Source: Gigaspora rosea
Taxonomy: Eukaryota; Glomeromycota; Glomeromycetes; Diversisporales; Gigasporaceae
Direction of reading: 5' to 3'
Assembly: GCA_003550325.1 (NCBI GenBank)
Contig: QKWP01000521.1
Location: forward strand, 124,001 to 188,000
Length of the DNA: 64,000 bases
Shown: positions 11,646 through 23,863 of the stretch, piece by piece
How positions within the stretch are numbered: position 1 is the first letter of the stretch
Layout of the letters: each line of letters opens with the position of its first letter
Notes under the pieces: model-generated
Databases searched by the model: none
What the model saw: the letters and a program-made list of their open reading frames with translations, nothing else
What the model was told of the DNA's origin: nothing
Program-made: the position numbers and the translations under genes

Positions 11646-13600
11646 TAGCAGGAATTCGTGCAAAAATATAAATAATTGTTGTTGCGCAGATTGTACATGT
11701 GAAATTACATATCAGATATTGATATTAGCAAAAGTATTGTAATTGTCCAATGGTTACTAAATATGTTAATTTTTGATAAAATTGTGGATGTTATTTATAA
11801 AAACATTGCGTTTACTATATTGACATTTCGCCACGAAAAAAAAATCATGTTTCTAATAACTAAATTACTTATAAAATCATAATTTCTTACTTTTAACTCA
11901 AAAATATTTTTTTTTGATTTTTTTTCAAGACCAAATACTGAATTATTGTTTATAAAAAATTTATTATAAAAATTTATTATAAAGATATTATAAAGATGTC
12001 ATTCAGGTCTCTATTAATATTATTATTTGTTAAAATTATTCTTGTGAATGATGGCGGTAATAATCACCAAAGTCTTGAATATCGTGAGTACTAAAACTTT
12101 TGGTTTATTACTTTTATTATTACTGTACTGTACATTTCTTAATACCATCCTTTCTTTTAATATAGCTTTTCCACATATACTTTTTATACTTCTTTTATAA
12201 GCTTTTATAACTCTAGTAAGTTTAAACCGCAAATTAATCGGTTGAAATCTTTTAATAACATTAACACATTACTTTTAACTCTTATTGCTAGATTATCACC
12301 TTTATTCACGTTAAATCAAATTGTTATTTAAATAATATGTTGTCTGGCAATAAAATGCCAAGTAAATTTATATGTATTAAAAATTCAATTAGTTATTAGT
12401 TATTATAATATTATTTATTTATTCTTTATCCCACTTACTGCTGTACTGTGATCATGTATTACACGCATTAGATAATAAATAATAAAGTAATTATGATGTA
12501 TTTCAAAATCGTAACAAGTAATAATCACACGATAACAATAACAGATAAGTAATTGTTACTTATTACGTAAAATCTTGAAATCGAATAAAATATTAAATAT
12601 AAACCTATGATTATCAAAAATTATACATATCAGTTATTAATGTTACTCTCAGTTCTACTATTATCAAAATTATACAACAATAATGAATATATATATTTCA
12701 AACTTTAAAGATTCTCAATATCAGTAAGATTATTTTCGAGTTTACTTTGTCTGTAAAATTTGAAAATAACTTTGAATATCAAAAATAATCAGACCTGATT
12801 TAGACATTTTCTTTCAAACTTGCAAAAGATACTAACAGATGTTATACTAGAAAATTTTGTATATGCTGTGGAATCAAATTTTCACGTAAAAAGCGCAAAA
12901 AATCATACCAATTTGAATGTTTACAGTTTTCATATCGGTGGATTTGTGCTAAATTTTGCAACTAAAAAAATGTTTTTTTTACATGTATGCATATAAAATA
13001 ATTTGAGTAATTAACCATAACGATACAAAATTAGATTTATTTTACTTTTATATCATTATTGTTAATTATTCCCTTAAATTAATTTTATATATATTCACGT
13101 AATACATCAAACAGCAATCGTACATTGTTTCATCACTAAAATTTAGGGTTCGCTTTACAAACTCATGTAAACCCAATTCCACAAATCCTCCGATATAAGA
13201 TTTTTTCATTTATAGTTAGTATAAAAAAGGAAAGATTAGGAAATTATTTAAGTTTTTAAAAAAAGCAGTTATTTTTTTCTTTTTTAATTCGATCATTAAA
13301 GTTTTAATAATTCGAAAAAAAACTCCCGATACTCATAATTATTCCAGTATTCAGCTATACAAACAACTTGAATATTACTAGATATAGTATCAGAGGATAG
13401 TATCATTTCACTGACAATCACTTCGATAAATTGTCAATGAAATGAACTTGTCTGTTATAGGCTTGGATATTACTATTAAAACGTAATTGGAATTCAAAAG
13501 CGTACAAAAAGCATTCGCTTTTATTATATATTTGTAAAAAAAATAAAAATATTCTATATATATGTATCAAATGTATTTTATTAAACGAAATAAAAATTAC
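11646..13600. other. AT-rich spacer with a small inverted-repeat pair
   Basis: No gene seen. Inverted words TATCGGTGGATTTGTG (about 12933-12949) and CACAAATCCTCCGATATAAG (about 13180-13199) bracket about 265 bp and may mark a decayed MITE. A small hairpin, CATTTCACTGACAATC to GATAAATTGTCAATGAAATG, sits at about 13405-13443. Confidence 0.45.
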
Positions 13601-13604
13601 AATA

Positions 13605-16144
13605 AATTAGAAACTATAATTATTGCTGTTGAAATTTTCGCAATGCCTTTTCCAATTCAAATTCTTTATATTTTATTTTCTCAAATTCATCGTTATCATC
13701 GCAAGGAGTTACTTCAACTCGTGTATTCTTTTTTTTCTTTCAAGGGATTGCAAGCTTTCCAATAAAGAGCGGACATGTTTATCAACGCTATCTTTCAAAA
13801 ATGAGAGACAATAAACACATATAAACCCATTGTTAGCATCAAAGACTTATGATAACCGTGGCCGCAAGATAAAACAACTGAATCGGTATTAATAAATAGA
13901 GAAATAGAACAATTAGATGCATCACAATAATGAAATAGATTGGGTGTATATGAAGTATTAAAACCCAAAGGAAGATGACAAAGGCGCTTCTAGCATATGC
14001 ATTGCAGATAATGGCACAGTAGTATTTTCGACTTTTTGCTTTTTGGTTGAAGACGAATTGCTATAGCTTGTAATAGAAGTATTAGCGGTAATTTACCATA
14101 AAATAAACGAATGTAAATTTTGGAAAAACATAGTAAAAGAAAACAAGCACATTTGTTTGTTAGTGCTAAAATATCACACGCAGAATACTCATAAGCTGCT
14201 TATGTCGATGTGTATGCAAAGTTTTCCATAAACCCATTATCGTTTAGACGCAAGTGATTAATACAGCGTCCGTATTTAATTATTTCTTGTTATTTTGTAT
14301 GCTTCTGTGTAGAAAACTGTGAAATATTTCTACAGTTGAATTTGAAAACTTTGGAAGTTCTGCTTTAATATCATCCAAAATTGGGTGATTATTCAGCTCC
14401 CAGTAAAAAATATTGAAAGAAACATTAACGACGCTTTCGCATAATTCTTGCGACTTAAATTTTAAAAAAATTGTCCAGACACAAAAGCAAGATTCAAAGT
14501 AAGTATCAAAATCACCAGATCAGAAAAACACGGCATATATATCAAGAACTAAAGTGATCATATTATCAAGTAGATCTTTAAGTGCATGATACTTGACATC
14601 TTTGCACAAAGGACCGAGATATTTCCAGAAACAAATTTATACGCCATGGCTTGGGAGTTTGCGCAAGAGATTTTCATTCTCCAAAGATATCTTTGTACAA
14701 GGCTGAGAAAAATGGCCTATACTGAAGGAACACCAATTCCCGGCTATTTAGTGAGATATGAAGAGGACCTATGATAGGAAGAAAAGACAATATTTGATCA
14801 GTAATATTTGATAAATTTTGAAGACATATAAACCGTGAAATTGCCGTTCGCAGATGAATCTGCCCAGGCCAATCTGCGACAACAAGAATCGTATACCCCT
14901 CCTGAATGTACTGCTGCATCAATGGAATATTCAGACTGCATTAATGGCCTTGATGTATGCATCCATAGTATGAAGGTCATTCTTTTGCAAGTTAATAAAA
15001 ATGGTATCCTTCATTGAACGAGAACTTCGTTTTTCTTTTAGCCTAATATCGTAGCTGTGTACGGTCAGTTCTTCTAATCTTGTATCGTCATCAACCATAT
15101 GAAATCCCCAGTGACAATTATGTGAAAGACCATAAAGCCTCATAAATCTGCTTTCAATATTTGTTTTAATTAATTCAGTATCATCTAACAGAGGATTATG
15201 AATATTCAACTTCAGAATCACACGTTGAGTTGTAATAGAATCATTAAAATCATCACCAGGTGTGCAGCAGTTGATGTAGTAGTAGTATCTGGTGCTCATT
15301 CCATATGAATACTATGGTAATCGTCGATATTTAATATCATAGCATTCTCTGCATTTAGCAAGTGCACAATTAACGGCTTTACTATGCTCTTCAGATATAA
15401 TTGATTTACGCCACTGGATCATACGAGATGTTGTGGTTATACCTAAATCAGAAAAAGTATCTATACAAGCATTATAAGAACCAGAAGAATCCATAAACAT
15501 TGCAATATCTTTTTTTACATCATTTACAAACTTGTTACAGATTCCACAAAGAAAGTAGCAAATAAAAAGAAGCTGCTTTTTTGCCCGTGCCCTTGAATCT
15601 TGATTTTTTAATAACGGGTTAGATGACAAATACAACTCAGAAAAAAACTCTTTAATTGCACATCTTCCCTCACCATTGCTGATTAAAATTCATCAAAAGA
15701 GTATATGGTTTGTCTTCCTTCTTTATTTTCACGATTATACAAAAGATCTGTTAATATCTCTATTGATTCAGTAAAAGAGAGATTAGTAGTACTCTGAGCT
15801 TCGTTAGTCTCACTAGTTTCGGTTAGACCTATAGTAGCTTGAGTTTGTAAATCAGTCTGAGTTTGCTGAGACGGGGTTGAGCTATTCACCACAACAGTAT
15901 TGTAACAAGTTAAGCAAATTGTATCACCTATTTGAAGATAAGAAGGCAAGGTATTGTTAGCTTGTCCTTTGTTAATAATATGTTTAGTTACTCTTTTCCA
16001 ACGAGTTGATGACTCTTTTTTGCATGTAGTGATTGCGCATGGTCCAGTAATAGGCATCGTAGTATTATAAGTGAGGTTTTTCAAATCTTGGATTATTTTA
16101 ACAGCAAATATTAATGTTCGCTTAGAGCTAGAAATGTCTTTCAC
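13605..16144 (-). pseudogene. Multi-copy-type protein with N-terminal C4 finger and C-terminal RING-like finger, broken
   Basis: Consecutive minus-strand frames read as one protein with interruptions. The start (16144 downward) has a possible C4 finger, Cx4C then ICLTCYN (CxxC), and a Ser/Thr-rich linker. A middle part (15312-15635) has FICYFLCGICNKFVNDVKKD. Then (14674-15299) come NCHWGFHMVDDDTRLEELT, VADWPGQIHLRTA and IGPLHISLNSRE. Next (about 14290-14650) are LLDNMITLVLDIYAVFF, FDTYFESCFCVWTIFL and FYWELNNHP. The end (13605-14080) reads VVLSCGHGYHKSL then CVYCLSF, a RING-like Cys/His finger, followed by a charged helix. Several frameshifts and stops separate the parts. I believe the style occurs in many copies in AM fungal genomes and may be transposon-borne, but I cannot name the family. 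The dispersed repeat at 16229-16744 lies directly upstream. Confidence 0.6.
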
Positions 16145-16228
16145 AGCGATTTTTTTGTTAGTGAAATGTTACATTCTCAAAAAGTACTTTAAAGTGCATA
16201 AATAAGTTATCCGGCAGAAGAATGTCGT

Positions 16229-16744
16229 CCTATGAGAATAAAACTATTACTCCGGTTAAAATATAGCTTATAAACACTTATAACAAGTACATGTCCTTTG
16301 TTCCCATTTTTTATACTTCCACTATAATTAACAAAACTATACTATCACATATATAAAATGAATCAAACATCTTATATAAAAATACATATAATTTTCGAAA
16401 ACAGTTTACATAAATTTATAAATGAAATAAACAAGTTAATTATTTGGACAACAAAAGAAAAAAGATAAAAAAAAACTAAAAAACGACGTTAAAGTTTATA
16501 AATTAAGCAATACATTTTTATTACCTTCTGTTATACGGTAGACAATGCTTCAACTCTTAGTATGTCGTCCGTGATTCGGCGTAATTTACCGTGATTCAAC
16601 AAAGAGATGCTTGCTAGGAAATTCTTTAAGTGTTGTATCGATTGAATTATTATTTTTTTTAAGGACCCGAAAAATTCTGGGTTTACAGTACTATGCTGTA
16701 TAAATATTTGTGTAATGTCGATCCCAGAAATCATAAGTCCCCTA
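16229..16744. repeat. Dispersed repeat, related to the 43008-51108 element
   Basis: This stretch matches 43858-44030 and, after a 6 kb interruption there, 50200-51108. Shared phrases include AACAAAACTATACTATCACA, TTTATTACCT-CTG-TATAC and CAATaCTTCAACTCTTAGTA. Its right end (AAATCATAAGTCCCC then TACTGAC) corresponds to the right terminus of the other copy (AAATCATTGG then AAGTCCCCCTGCT). Because it has neither the 6 kb nor the 481-bp insertion, it serves as the paralogous empty site for both. Confidence 0.75.
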
Positions 16745-17540
16745 CTGACCCGCTGACTATAAAAAAAATTTGTATGATTAACCAATAAAATGTGTCGATT
16801 ACATCACAATTGCGTGTTCAAAAATCACGCTGATGAAAAAAGACAATAAACACAGGGTCACTTTTTTTTTCTAAATCCCATAATTTCGTTGATTTTTTTT
16901 TTGAATATAAAATACGGGGTGTGGACTTTCTCAAGCTCTTACTACAAAACTTGGGTTAAACCTTTTGATAAAATACTTAAAAAAGTATTATTATCAAGAC
17001 GGCCCCTCTCGAAGCTGGGAACTGTGCCACGACTAGTACCAGTGGTTGGGGTGGGTTGGGATTCACTTAAGTTTCTCGAAATATTTTTTGATTAATTTTT
17101 TAAAAATAGAAAAAATAGCGGGTGGGGGTTGTGTTAAACAAAAAAAAATCAAATTTGAATCAAAATTTTATTTTTTGTATTCGAATTTTTTTATTTTTTT
17201 ATGTACTATATAATTAAAATTTTTTTTTTAAAGTTGTAATAACATTAATAAAAAAAAATTTTTATATAAAATATTTTTGACCACAATTGATGCAAATAAC
17301 AAAATTAATAACAAAAATTTTTTATATAGTAAAATATTTTGATTCACAAACAATGGCGTTAACAAATCATATAGAGTAAAATATACCCAAAGTTTTTCAT
17401 CACATGATAATCAAATTATTTATTGAATCAAATTGATATAATATTTAAACTTGCTTAAAAAATTTTTTGTGCAGTATAAGAGAATCAAGAAAAGGCTTAT
17501 GTGGCCATGATTTATACATAGAAACATTCCGTGATGGCTA
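16745..17540. other. AT-rich spacer, no gene seen
   Basis: T/A homopolymer-rich sequence. A GC-richer patch at 16990-17080 contains GTGGTTGGGGTGGGTTGGG. No protein family was recognised in any frame. Confidence 0.45.
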
Positions 17541-17543
17541 TAA

Positions 17544-17798
17544 GGCCGTTTGAAGTTGATTCTTTGGTTAACATCACTTTTCCAGAACACATGTAAGGGG
17601 GGTGGATGGGGATAAAATGAAACAAACATATGAAACGAACATATAAAAATGAACAAAAATTGGCCAATTTCATTGGTTGATATAAATCAGGTGACTGGTC
17701 AGAGTCATCCAGGATTGGCTGTTCATTTTAGGGGGGAGGTGGGAGGAGACTTCAGCTGGGGAGTGATGTTAACCAAAAAATTAACTTCAAACGACCTA
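17544..17798. repeat. Inverted repeat built from a coding fragment
   Basis: The + strand at about 17758-17798 reads AGTGATGTTAACCAAA then AATTAACTTCAAACGACCT. Nearly the same words occur inverted at about 17544-17584, where the minus strand translates as SDVNQRINFKRP against SDVNQKINFKRP on the + strand. The arms are about 40 bp with a spacer of about 170 bp. This suggests a local inverted duplication at the 5' edge of the histidine-kinase pseudogene. Confidence 0.65.
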
Positions 17799-18955
17799 AA
17801 GAAGAAATGTACAATGACTTCTCATTTAATCCAATTTATAAATTAGATAGTACTGTCTGGGGTGTAATGGGTATAATGACTGACTCTACTCAAAAAGTTT
17901 TGAATGAAGGAAGATTAAAAACTCTCAACAAACTTTCATGTCATATTGCTGGTTAGTAAATCGTAAATATCATGTGAAGTTGTGACATATTTATTAACAC
18001 GCCTACATTTTTTAAGATGCAGAATCCTTAGAAGTTGCCTGCCAAATTATAATGAAATCATTACAAAATAATCAAGATATTCCATATGCATTAATTTATC
18101 TTGTTGAAAATAATAAAGATTTAAAAACTGGCTTTAATTCCTGGTTGCTCGTTTAGTAGCTACAACATTTGATGAAGTTTGTTAAGAAGAGTTTATTCAT
18201 GAAAAATTAAAAAGACATATTCCGGATTATTTCCCCAAAACACATGAAATTATTGATTTAATTAAAACCTCTGATAAGGATTATGATACTTATATAGAAG
18301 TAAAATATGCAACATCTACTTATTCATTCTTAAAATGTGATTGTTGGCCCATTAATCTTGTAATAAAAGAAGAAAAACCCATTCACGTTCTTTTAAAAGA
18401 CAATTCTCAAGCAATTCTCTTACCAATAAAACTTACATTTGTAACTGAAATTTATAAGCTGTATTGATTTGTGGCATTAATCTACTTCGCAAACTTAATG
18501 ATGAGTATATGGAATTTTATATAGTACGCATTTATAAAATATTTAAAGATTTAATTTTTCATTAATTAATAATAAACAAATTATGATTATTAGTCAATTT
18601 TAAATTATGTGAATAGAATTTTGATCCGTAGAATATTAATAGAAGAAAAGAGACGTGTAAAAATATTAGCTGACTTGAATTATCAGAAAGACATGTTTTT
18701 CCAAAGCATAAGTCACGAACTTAAAAGTAATGAATATTGAATTCAAAGTTCTTGTCTTGAAATATTTTAAAATAGACTTATTAATATATATTTTTTGTTA
18801 TTATATTAGCACCATTAACCCTAATATTTTCTCCACTTGATGAATTGATTAATATATGATCACAAGATACGCAAATCAAGTCATATCTTCAAATAAGACA
18901 ACCTAATACCTGTCGATTACATAAGCTTATCAATACTTTACGTCAGGTAAATTTA
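17757..18955 (+). pseudogene. Hybrid histidine kinase fragment (sensor part and H-box), degenerate
   Basis: The fragment reads, across frames, SDVNQKINFKRPKEEMYNDF and WGVMGIMTDSTQKVLNEGRL, then KTLNKLSCHIAG to about 17952. A GT-AG intron (GTTAGT to AAG, phase conserved) follows, then DAESLEVACQIIMKSL. After a frameshift near 18148 come ARLVATTFDE, YFPKTHEIIDLIKTSDKDYD and YATSTYSFLKCDCWPINLVI. Near 18470 the frame shifts again to ICGINLLRKLNDEYMEF. Then comes KRRVKILADLNYQKDMFFQS followed by ISHELK, the phospho-acceptor H-box (about 18650-18725), and APLTLIFSPLDELI from 18811. The N, G1 and G2 boxes of the ATPase domain and any receiver are absent. The stop codons and frameshifts make this a dead, 3'-truncated copy of a two-component sensor kinase. 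Confidence 0.75.
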
Positions 18956-19028
18956 TATTTATATAATCTTAAAATTTAAAAATGTATTTTGGTTTGAAGA
19001 ATTTTTTGTAAAGATTATTAATTCCATA

Positions 19029-19189
19029 TATAGTATTTAATATATTGCAGATTTTTCATGATACACAATATAACGGTAATATTAATTTAGTAAATCAACT
19101 AAGTCATGTAAGACAACTATAGAATTTAATATATTGCAGATTTTTCATGCTACACGAATAGAAACAATATAACGGTAATATTAATTTAT
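19029..19189. repeat. Direct repeat, two copies about 88 bp apart
   Basis: The phrase TTTAATATATTGCAGATTTT then TCATG-TACAC occurs at about 19036 and 19122. In both copies it is followed by AATATAACGGTAATATTAAT. This is a local tandem duplication downstream of the kinase fragment. Confidence 0.7.
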
Positions 19190-19697
19190 TATTAAAAATA
19201 TCAGGGTTAAAAACGATTCAACTCATTAAAAAGACAAGAAATTGCTTGGAGATTTTCACAAAATGTCTGCAAAGTGCCAAAAAAACAAAGTTATGGTCGA
19301 ATATTTTATGTTAATATGTAAATTTTAGATGTTCAACTAATAGAATAAATAAATTATTAAAAAACTTCGTACAATAAGTATAACCAAAATAAATTACTAA
19401 CGCTTTTGTGAAAAATCGAGCATGACTTTCAGAGATAATTCTTATTAAGAGATTTCACTCAAAAAAAATTAGAAAAAGAAGCGCAATACTCAGAGGAATC
19501 TTTTAGAATTTTGTACTTTCTTTATAATAAATTGAAGTAAAATGATATTTTAGTTAATCATTTTTAATTTCGCTATGAAATCTGATCATAGTAAATTACT
19601 AATACCCTGACATAGTTTTGATTATTTAGTTAATTTACTAACCCAGTATGTATGTAAGTACATGAAATTTTACCCAAATGGCCAGAGTTCTCTAAAC
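19190..19697. other. Spacer, no gene seen
   Basis: AT-rich sequence between the kinase fragment and the hAT element. No conserved kinase ATPase-box motif, and no other recognisable frame, was found. Confidence 0.4.
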
Positions 19698-21104
19698 TAG
19701 TGATTTGAACCGGTTGGACTATAATCGGCTAACCGACCCGAACCGAATAAATTTCAGGTAACCGGTTGAGCAAATGCTTAATCAGTTGACCCGTACAACC
19801 GGTTGAGAATCGATAATCGGATGACCCGTGCAACCGGTTGAGAATCGAATAATCGGTTGACAAAATGTATTACAGCTGTTTTCATAATTCCTGGAACACC
19901 TGATAAAAATTGACCAAATGATGTTTCGGCCGATTCGATTAAGTTTATGATTTCGGGGAATAAGAATCAGATACGTAATTTAATAAAATCAGGTGACTAA
20001 TATATATTACAATAAGACTAAATATCGTAAGTCGTAAAATTTCGATTCCTATTCTTTGGCGCTAAACGAAGCCTTTATTCATTTCTAATTATTTTTCGAC
20101 GAAAATCGGTTTTAAAAAATTAAATTAAATTTCAATTCCTATTCTTTGGCAAGATCCATTTTCGTTCAAACTAAGCCTTTATTGTTCATTTCTAATTATT
20201 TTTCGTTTCTTGTCGAAGACAAAAATTCGTTTTTAAAAAATTGCATTAAATTTCAATTCTTATATCTATTTTCGTTCTTATTCACTTCTAATTATTTTTC
20301 ATTTCATGTCGAAGATGAAAATTTCGGTTTTAAAAAATTGAATTAAATTTCAATTCCTATTCTTTGGCAAGATTCAATTTCGTTCAAACGGAGTCTTTAT
20401 TCATTGCTAATTATTTTTCGCTTCTTGTCGCAAACGAAAATTTAGTTTTTAAAAAATTGTATAAAACTTCAATTCATATCCTTTGACAAGATCCATATTC
20501 GTTCAAACGAAGGCATTTATTCATTCTTAATTATTTTTCGTTTCTTGTCTAAGACGAAAAATTCGGTTTTAAAAAATTAAACTAAATTTTGATTCCAATT
20601 CTTTGGCAGGATCCATTTTCGTTCGAACGAAGGCATTATTTTATTTCTAATTATTTTTCGTTCTTGTCGAAGACGAAAAATTTATTTTTAAAGAATTTGG
20701 GATATCTCAATTCATGATCATATTTAACTTTTTTAATAGTCGCACCTATATATTTGTTATAAAAGTCTAGCATTCTAACGAAAATTTAAAATCGTTGACA
20801 TTATTGTATGACAATCGTAAAATGATCATTACGATACAAAAATAGTTTTTATTAATTATTTTATTATACCGACTCAATAACTTATCGAATTCGGCCGAAA
20901 CATCATTCGGTCAATTTTTATCAGGTGTTCCAAGAATTATGAAAATAGCAGTAACGAATTTTTCTCGGCTCAAAACACTACTCGGTTGAGCCAGTCAACT
21001 CGGTTGACCCGGGCCAACCGAAATAATCTCGGTTAACCGATTATGCTCGGTTATGTCTGGTCGGTTAACCGATTGACGATTTTGTTACCCGGTCCAAGTC
21101 ACTA
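19698..21104. mobile_element. Non-autonomous hAT element, 1.4 kb, 8-bp target duplication
   Basis: The element begins TAGTGATTTGAACCGG and ends with the inverse of TAGTGACTTGGACCGG. It is flanked on both sides by CTCTAAAC (19690-19697 and 21105-21112), a perfect 8-bp duplication typical of hAT insertions. CCGGTTGA/TCGGTTAACCG words are repeated in both subterminal regions. Further inside, about 80 bp (left about 19873-19950, right about 20885-20960; ATTTTTATCAGGTGTTCC inverted) extend the inverted repeat. There is no transposase; the middle is a tandem array. Mobilisation would need a transposase in trans. Confidence 0.9.
20041..20700. repeat. Tandem array, about six units of 90-120 bp
   Basis: Units start TTCAATTCCTATTCTTTGGC near 20041, 20131, 20252 (shortened), 20350, 20468 and 20588. 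They carry CATTTCTAATTATTTTTCGT, a GACGAAAATTCGG word and a TTTTAAAAAATT end. The array lies wholly inside the hAT element. The open frame across 20146-20346 is an artefact of the repeat. Confidence 0.85.
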
Positions 21105-21354
21105 CTCTAAACATTTGATTGGTGACAAGTCTTAAGTGCACCCGAGCACTACGAATTCACGGGGTAGCAAATTAATTTGTGCTGTTATCAAAAAAAACAA
21201 AAAACAAATACATTTGCTCTACTTCAATAAAGTAAACTTGCGTTCTCAAATGAATTTTGGCTTAAGTTTGTGCAATTTTCTGTCATACCAGAAAGAGAAT
21301 TTAAAAATATTTAATCACCTAATAGCTGATAAAGAACCGACAAGATTGCAGTAT

Positions 21355-21725
21355 TTATAATCTCTTAAAATTCTTGTCATCTTGCTTAATATCACTTGTA
21401 TCGTTCAGTCCAGAAATTTCAATGAGGATAAATTTACAGGCAGGATTATTAGGATAGATCAGGATGAACGAAAGTATAGGTATGACATTTTGTAGTTGAC
21501 TCTTGGTTACATCATCAATTTTTGGTTCTAAAATAAATTAATACAAAAAATTGAAATAAAATTAATAAATTGAATAAAAATATAGAAATAATTTTAATAA
21601 TACTTAAATTAAATATACCATATTCGGTAACTTTATAAAATATTGTTGGAATGACAATTTTTGGCTTATCAAGAGTACCACCTAAAAAATAATTTGTCAT
21701 CATATTGATAATGGTAGGCAGTTCC
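21355..21725 (-). pseudogene. Two-exon fragment of an unidentified gene
   Basis: On the minus strand an exon from about 21725 to 21619 reads ELPTIINMMTNYFLGGTLDK, then PKIVIPTIFYKVTEY. A GT-AG intron of 91 bp (21618-21528) follows, and then an exon to a stop at 21355-21357 reading EPKIDDVTKSQLQNVIPILS with a DDKNFKRL end. The frame is kept across the splice and the composition is protein-like. Upstream on the same strand (22480-21770) are shorter coding-looking pieces, such as EYESELNNLQNELN and an Asn/Gln-rich NQSDYNTYN repeat, that may be earlier exons, but I could not chain them. No family was recognised, and it may be a decayed remnant. Confidence 0.4.
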
Positions 21726-22489
21726 ACCTAACAATAGAATTTTGAAGAAATCCGGCTCTCGATTAGACTAATTTGTTTTACTTCGATTTGGTTTTTGAGA
21801 AAAGTTAGTATTATATGTATTATAATCAGATTGGTTATTATTTTTCTGATTTTGATTATTATATGTATCATAATCAGATTGAATATTATTTTTTTGATTT
21901 TGAATTTCATGAAAACATTTATTGGTAATTAGGAGGTCTGTTGTAGATACTGTGAAAATTGTTGTAGGAACTGATGCGGAAATTACTGCGAATATTGCTG
22001 TGGAAATTGCTGCGGATATTGCTGATGTACTAATGGATCTAATTGGTATTAAATGACAAAATATATGGATGTCCTTGATCATTACGTGCTGCGTTTTTTG
22101 AAATGGGTAGTAAATAGGAGGAGAAAAATCATTATCAAATCATTAGAATTGCTTTGGAAAAAATTTTTGTTGTAAGGCTCTCTTTCTCCAAATTTTTTAT
22201 CAATAGATTTGTTTGGAATTCTTTCAGGAGTTTATCAAATGAAATGTTATTCATGCGAGATGTCAAATCTAAAAATTACATTGGATAACTCAAGTTAGAA
22301 AGTATCAATTTAATTCATTTTGTAAATTATTTAATTCACTTTCATATTCTTTGCTAATGTTGGTTCTTTCATTATTATACATTCTTGCAATTGCATAGCA
22401 ATAATATAATCATTCTTAGTTTCGTTTTTTTCTTCGGTTACATTTGTTGCAACTGCATCACTTTCCATATTTCTTGTATTACTAATAGC

Positions 22490-23370
22490 TAAAAAATAAA
22501 TTAATAAATAAATTAAACCAATTTAATTTATACAGAAGATTCATATAAAAAAAACGCGTGCATGATAGAACTTTGGATTATCATATATGTAAAATTTCTA
22601 TTAAAAAATAGATACCTTAATTATTATTTTCCTGAGACAAACCTAGCTTTATAATACATATTTAATGCAGAATTATATATAAAATATATAGAATTAAAAT
22701 ACAGTATAACTAACATATTTCATGAGTCACACCATTGTAATCTTCATAAAGATTCTGCTTAACCTCATAGCGAATGTGTAATCATTGATATTGTTTTCGT
22801 TGTTGTGTGATATTATTCGAATAATTATGGAATGTGTAAAATAAAATGACAGTTTATTTAATTTAGTATATTATCTAGGTTGTGATTTATTGTTTATTGT
22901 TTATAGTCAATAATAAAATTTTGGAATTCTAAAATTTAATGAATTATAACCGTGAGTATTTATAAAAGGTCTACGGAATAACCAACATGTATAACCCCAA
23001 GATACCTAACCTTTTTACATAGATAATAATAGACATTTTGGGGCACTTTCAAACTAACGCCTGGTTATAGTTAATGATTTTACTAATTCAAACAAGCATG
23101 ATTAGAGGTGCAGGTTACTTTTATGTTACGACAAATTACAGAGCTTTGCCTGCACCTAATCATGATTATCATTACAAATAGATATATGATTAATTGAATT
23201 AATCATGAGTATACTGTGACTCTAATATGTAAAATAAAAAGATAAAAAAATAAAAATGCAAAAATAAAGAAAGACTTGGAATTGCCTACTTGTTAAATTT
23301 ATAAATAACTCAAAAACCATAATGCTGGTTGTAAATTGATCGGTCTAACAGTTTATTCACATATATTCAC
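22490..23370. other. Spacer, no gene seen
   Basis: AT-rich, no recognisable frame. An imperfect inverted repeat, ATGATTAGAGGTGCAGG (about 23099) against CCTGCACCTAATCATGATTA (about 23149), forms a hairpin of about 70 bp. Confidence 0.45.
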
Positions 23371-23863
23371 CAGTGTTGGCAAATGACATCATATGACCTA
23401 TATGATTACATGACTTATGATATATGATTGGTTATATAAGCAGACTATATGATCTTATGACCTTATGGTCTAAATTTAATTTAGGCCAGTATTATAAAAT
23501 TGGTCCAAATTAACAAGTTGATTTTAAAAAATTTTGTCAAAAAATTTCACTATTAGCTTAAAATTAGATTTTGTAATAAGCTAGCTAAAAAAAAACAAAA
23601 ATAGCTTTAATAATACTAAAATTTTACAAGAAAACTTTTGTTAGAGTGTAGAAGCAGTTTTATAGATAAAATGTTGATTTATAAACGATTTTTGGATTGT
23701 TTTCATTTTTTATATTTACACCTAATCTTAAATTCTGATTGGCTAACAAATTTTTTAAAGTAGTAAAAATTTATGACCTAATGACTTATGACCAATGGTC
23801 ATATGACCCATGACCTTGGTCATTTAAAAAAATGTGATATGACCTGGTCATTTGCCAACACTG
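23371..23863. mobile_element. hAT-like MITE, CAGTGTTGGCAAATGAC ends
   Basis: Perfect 17-bp inverted ends (CAGTGTTGGCAAATGAC ... GTCATTTGCCAACACTG) bound 493 bp. Flanking octamers ATATTCAC and TTATGCAC agree at 6 of 8 positions, a plausible decayed 8-bp duplication. Subterminal TATGACC/GGTCATA words are repeated near both ends. The interior 23500-23765 belongs to the dispersed family also seen at 2640-2830 and 24840-25130. A relative of the left end (GTTGGCAAATGACA) occurs near 62339. Confidence 0.8.

Noticed and set aside
20146-20346. + strand 66-residue frame with two similar FTSNYFSFxVED halves
   Set aside because: It spans units of the tandem array inside the hAT element; the internal similarity comes from the DNA repeat.
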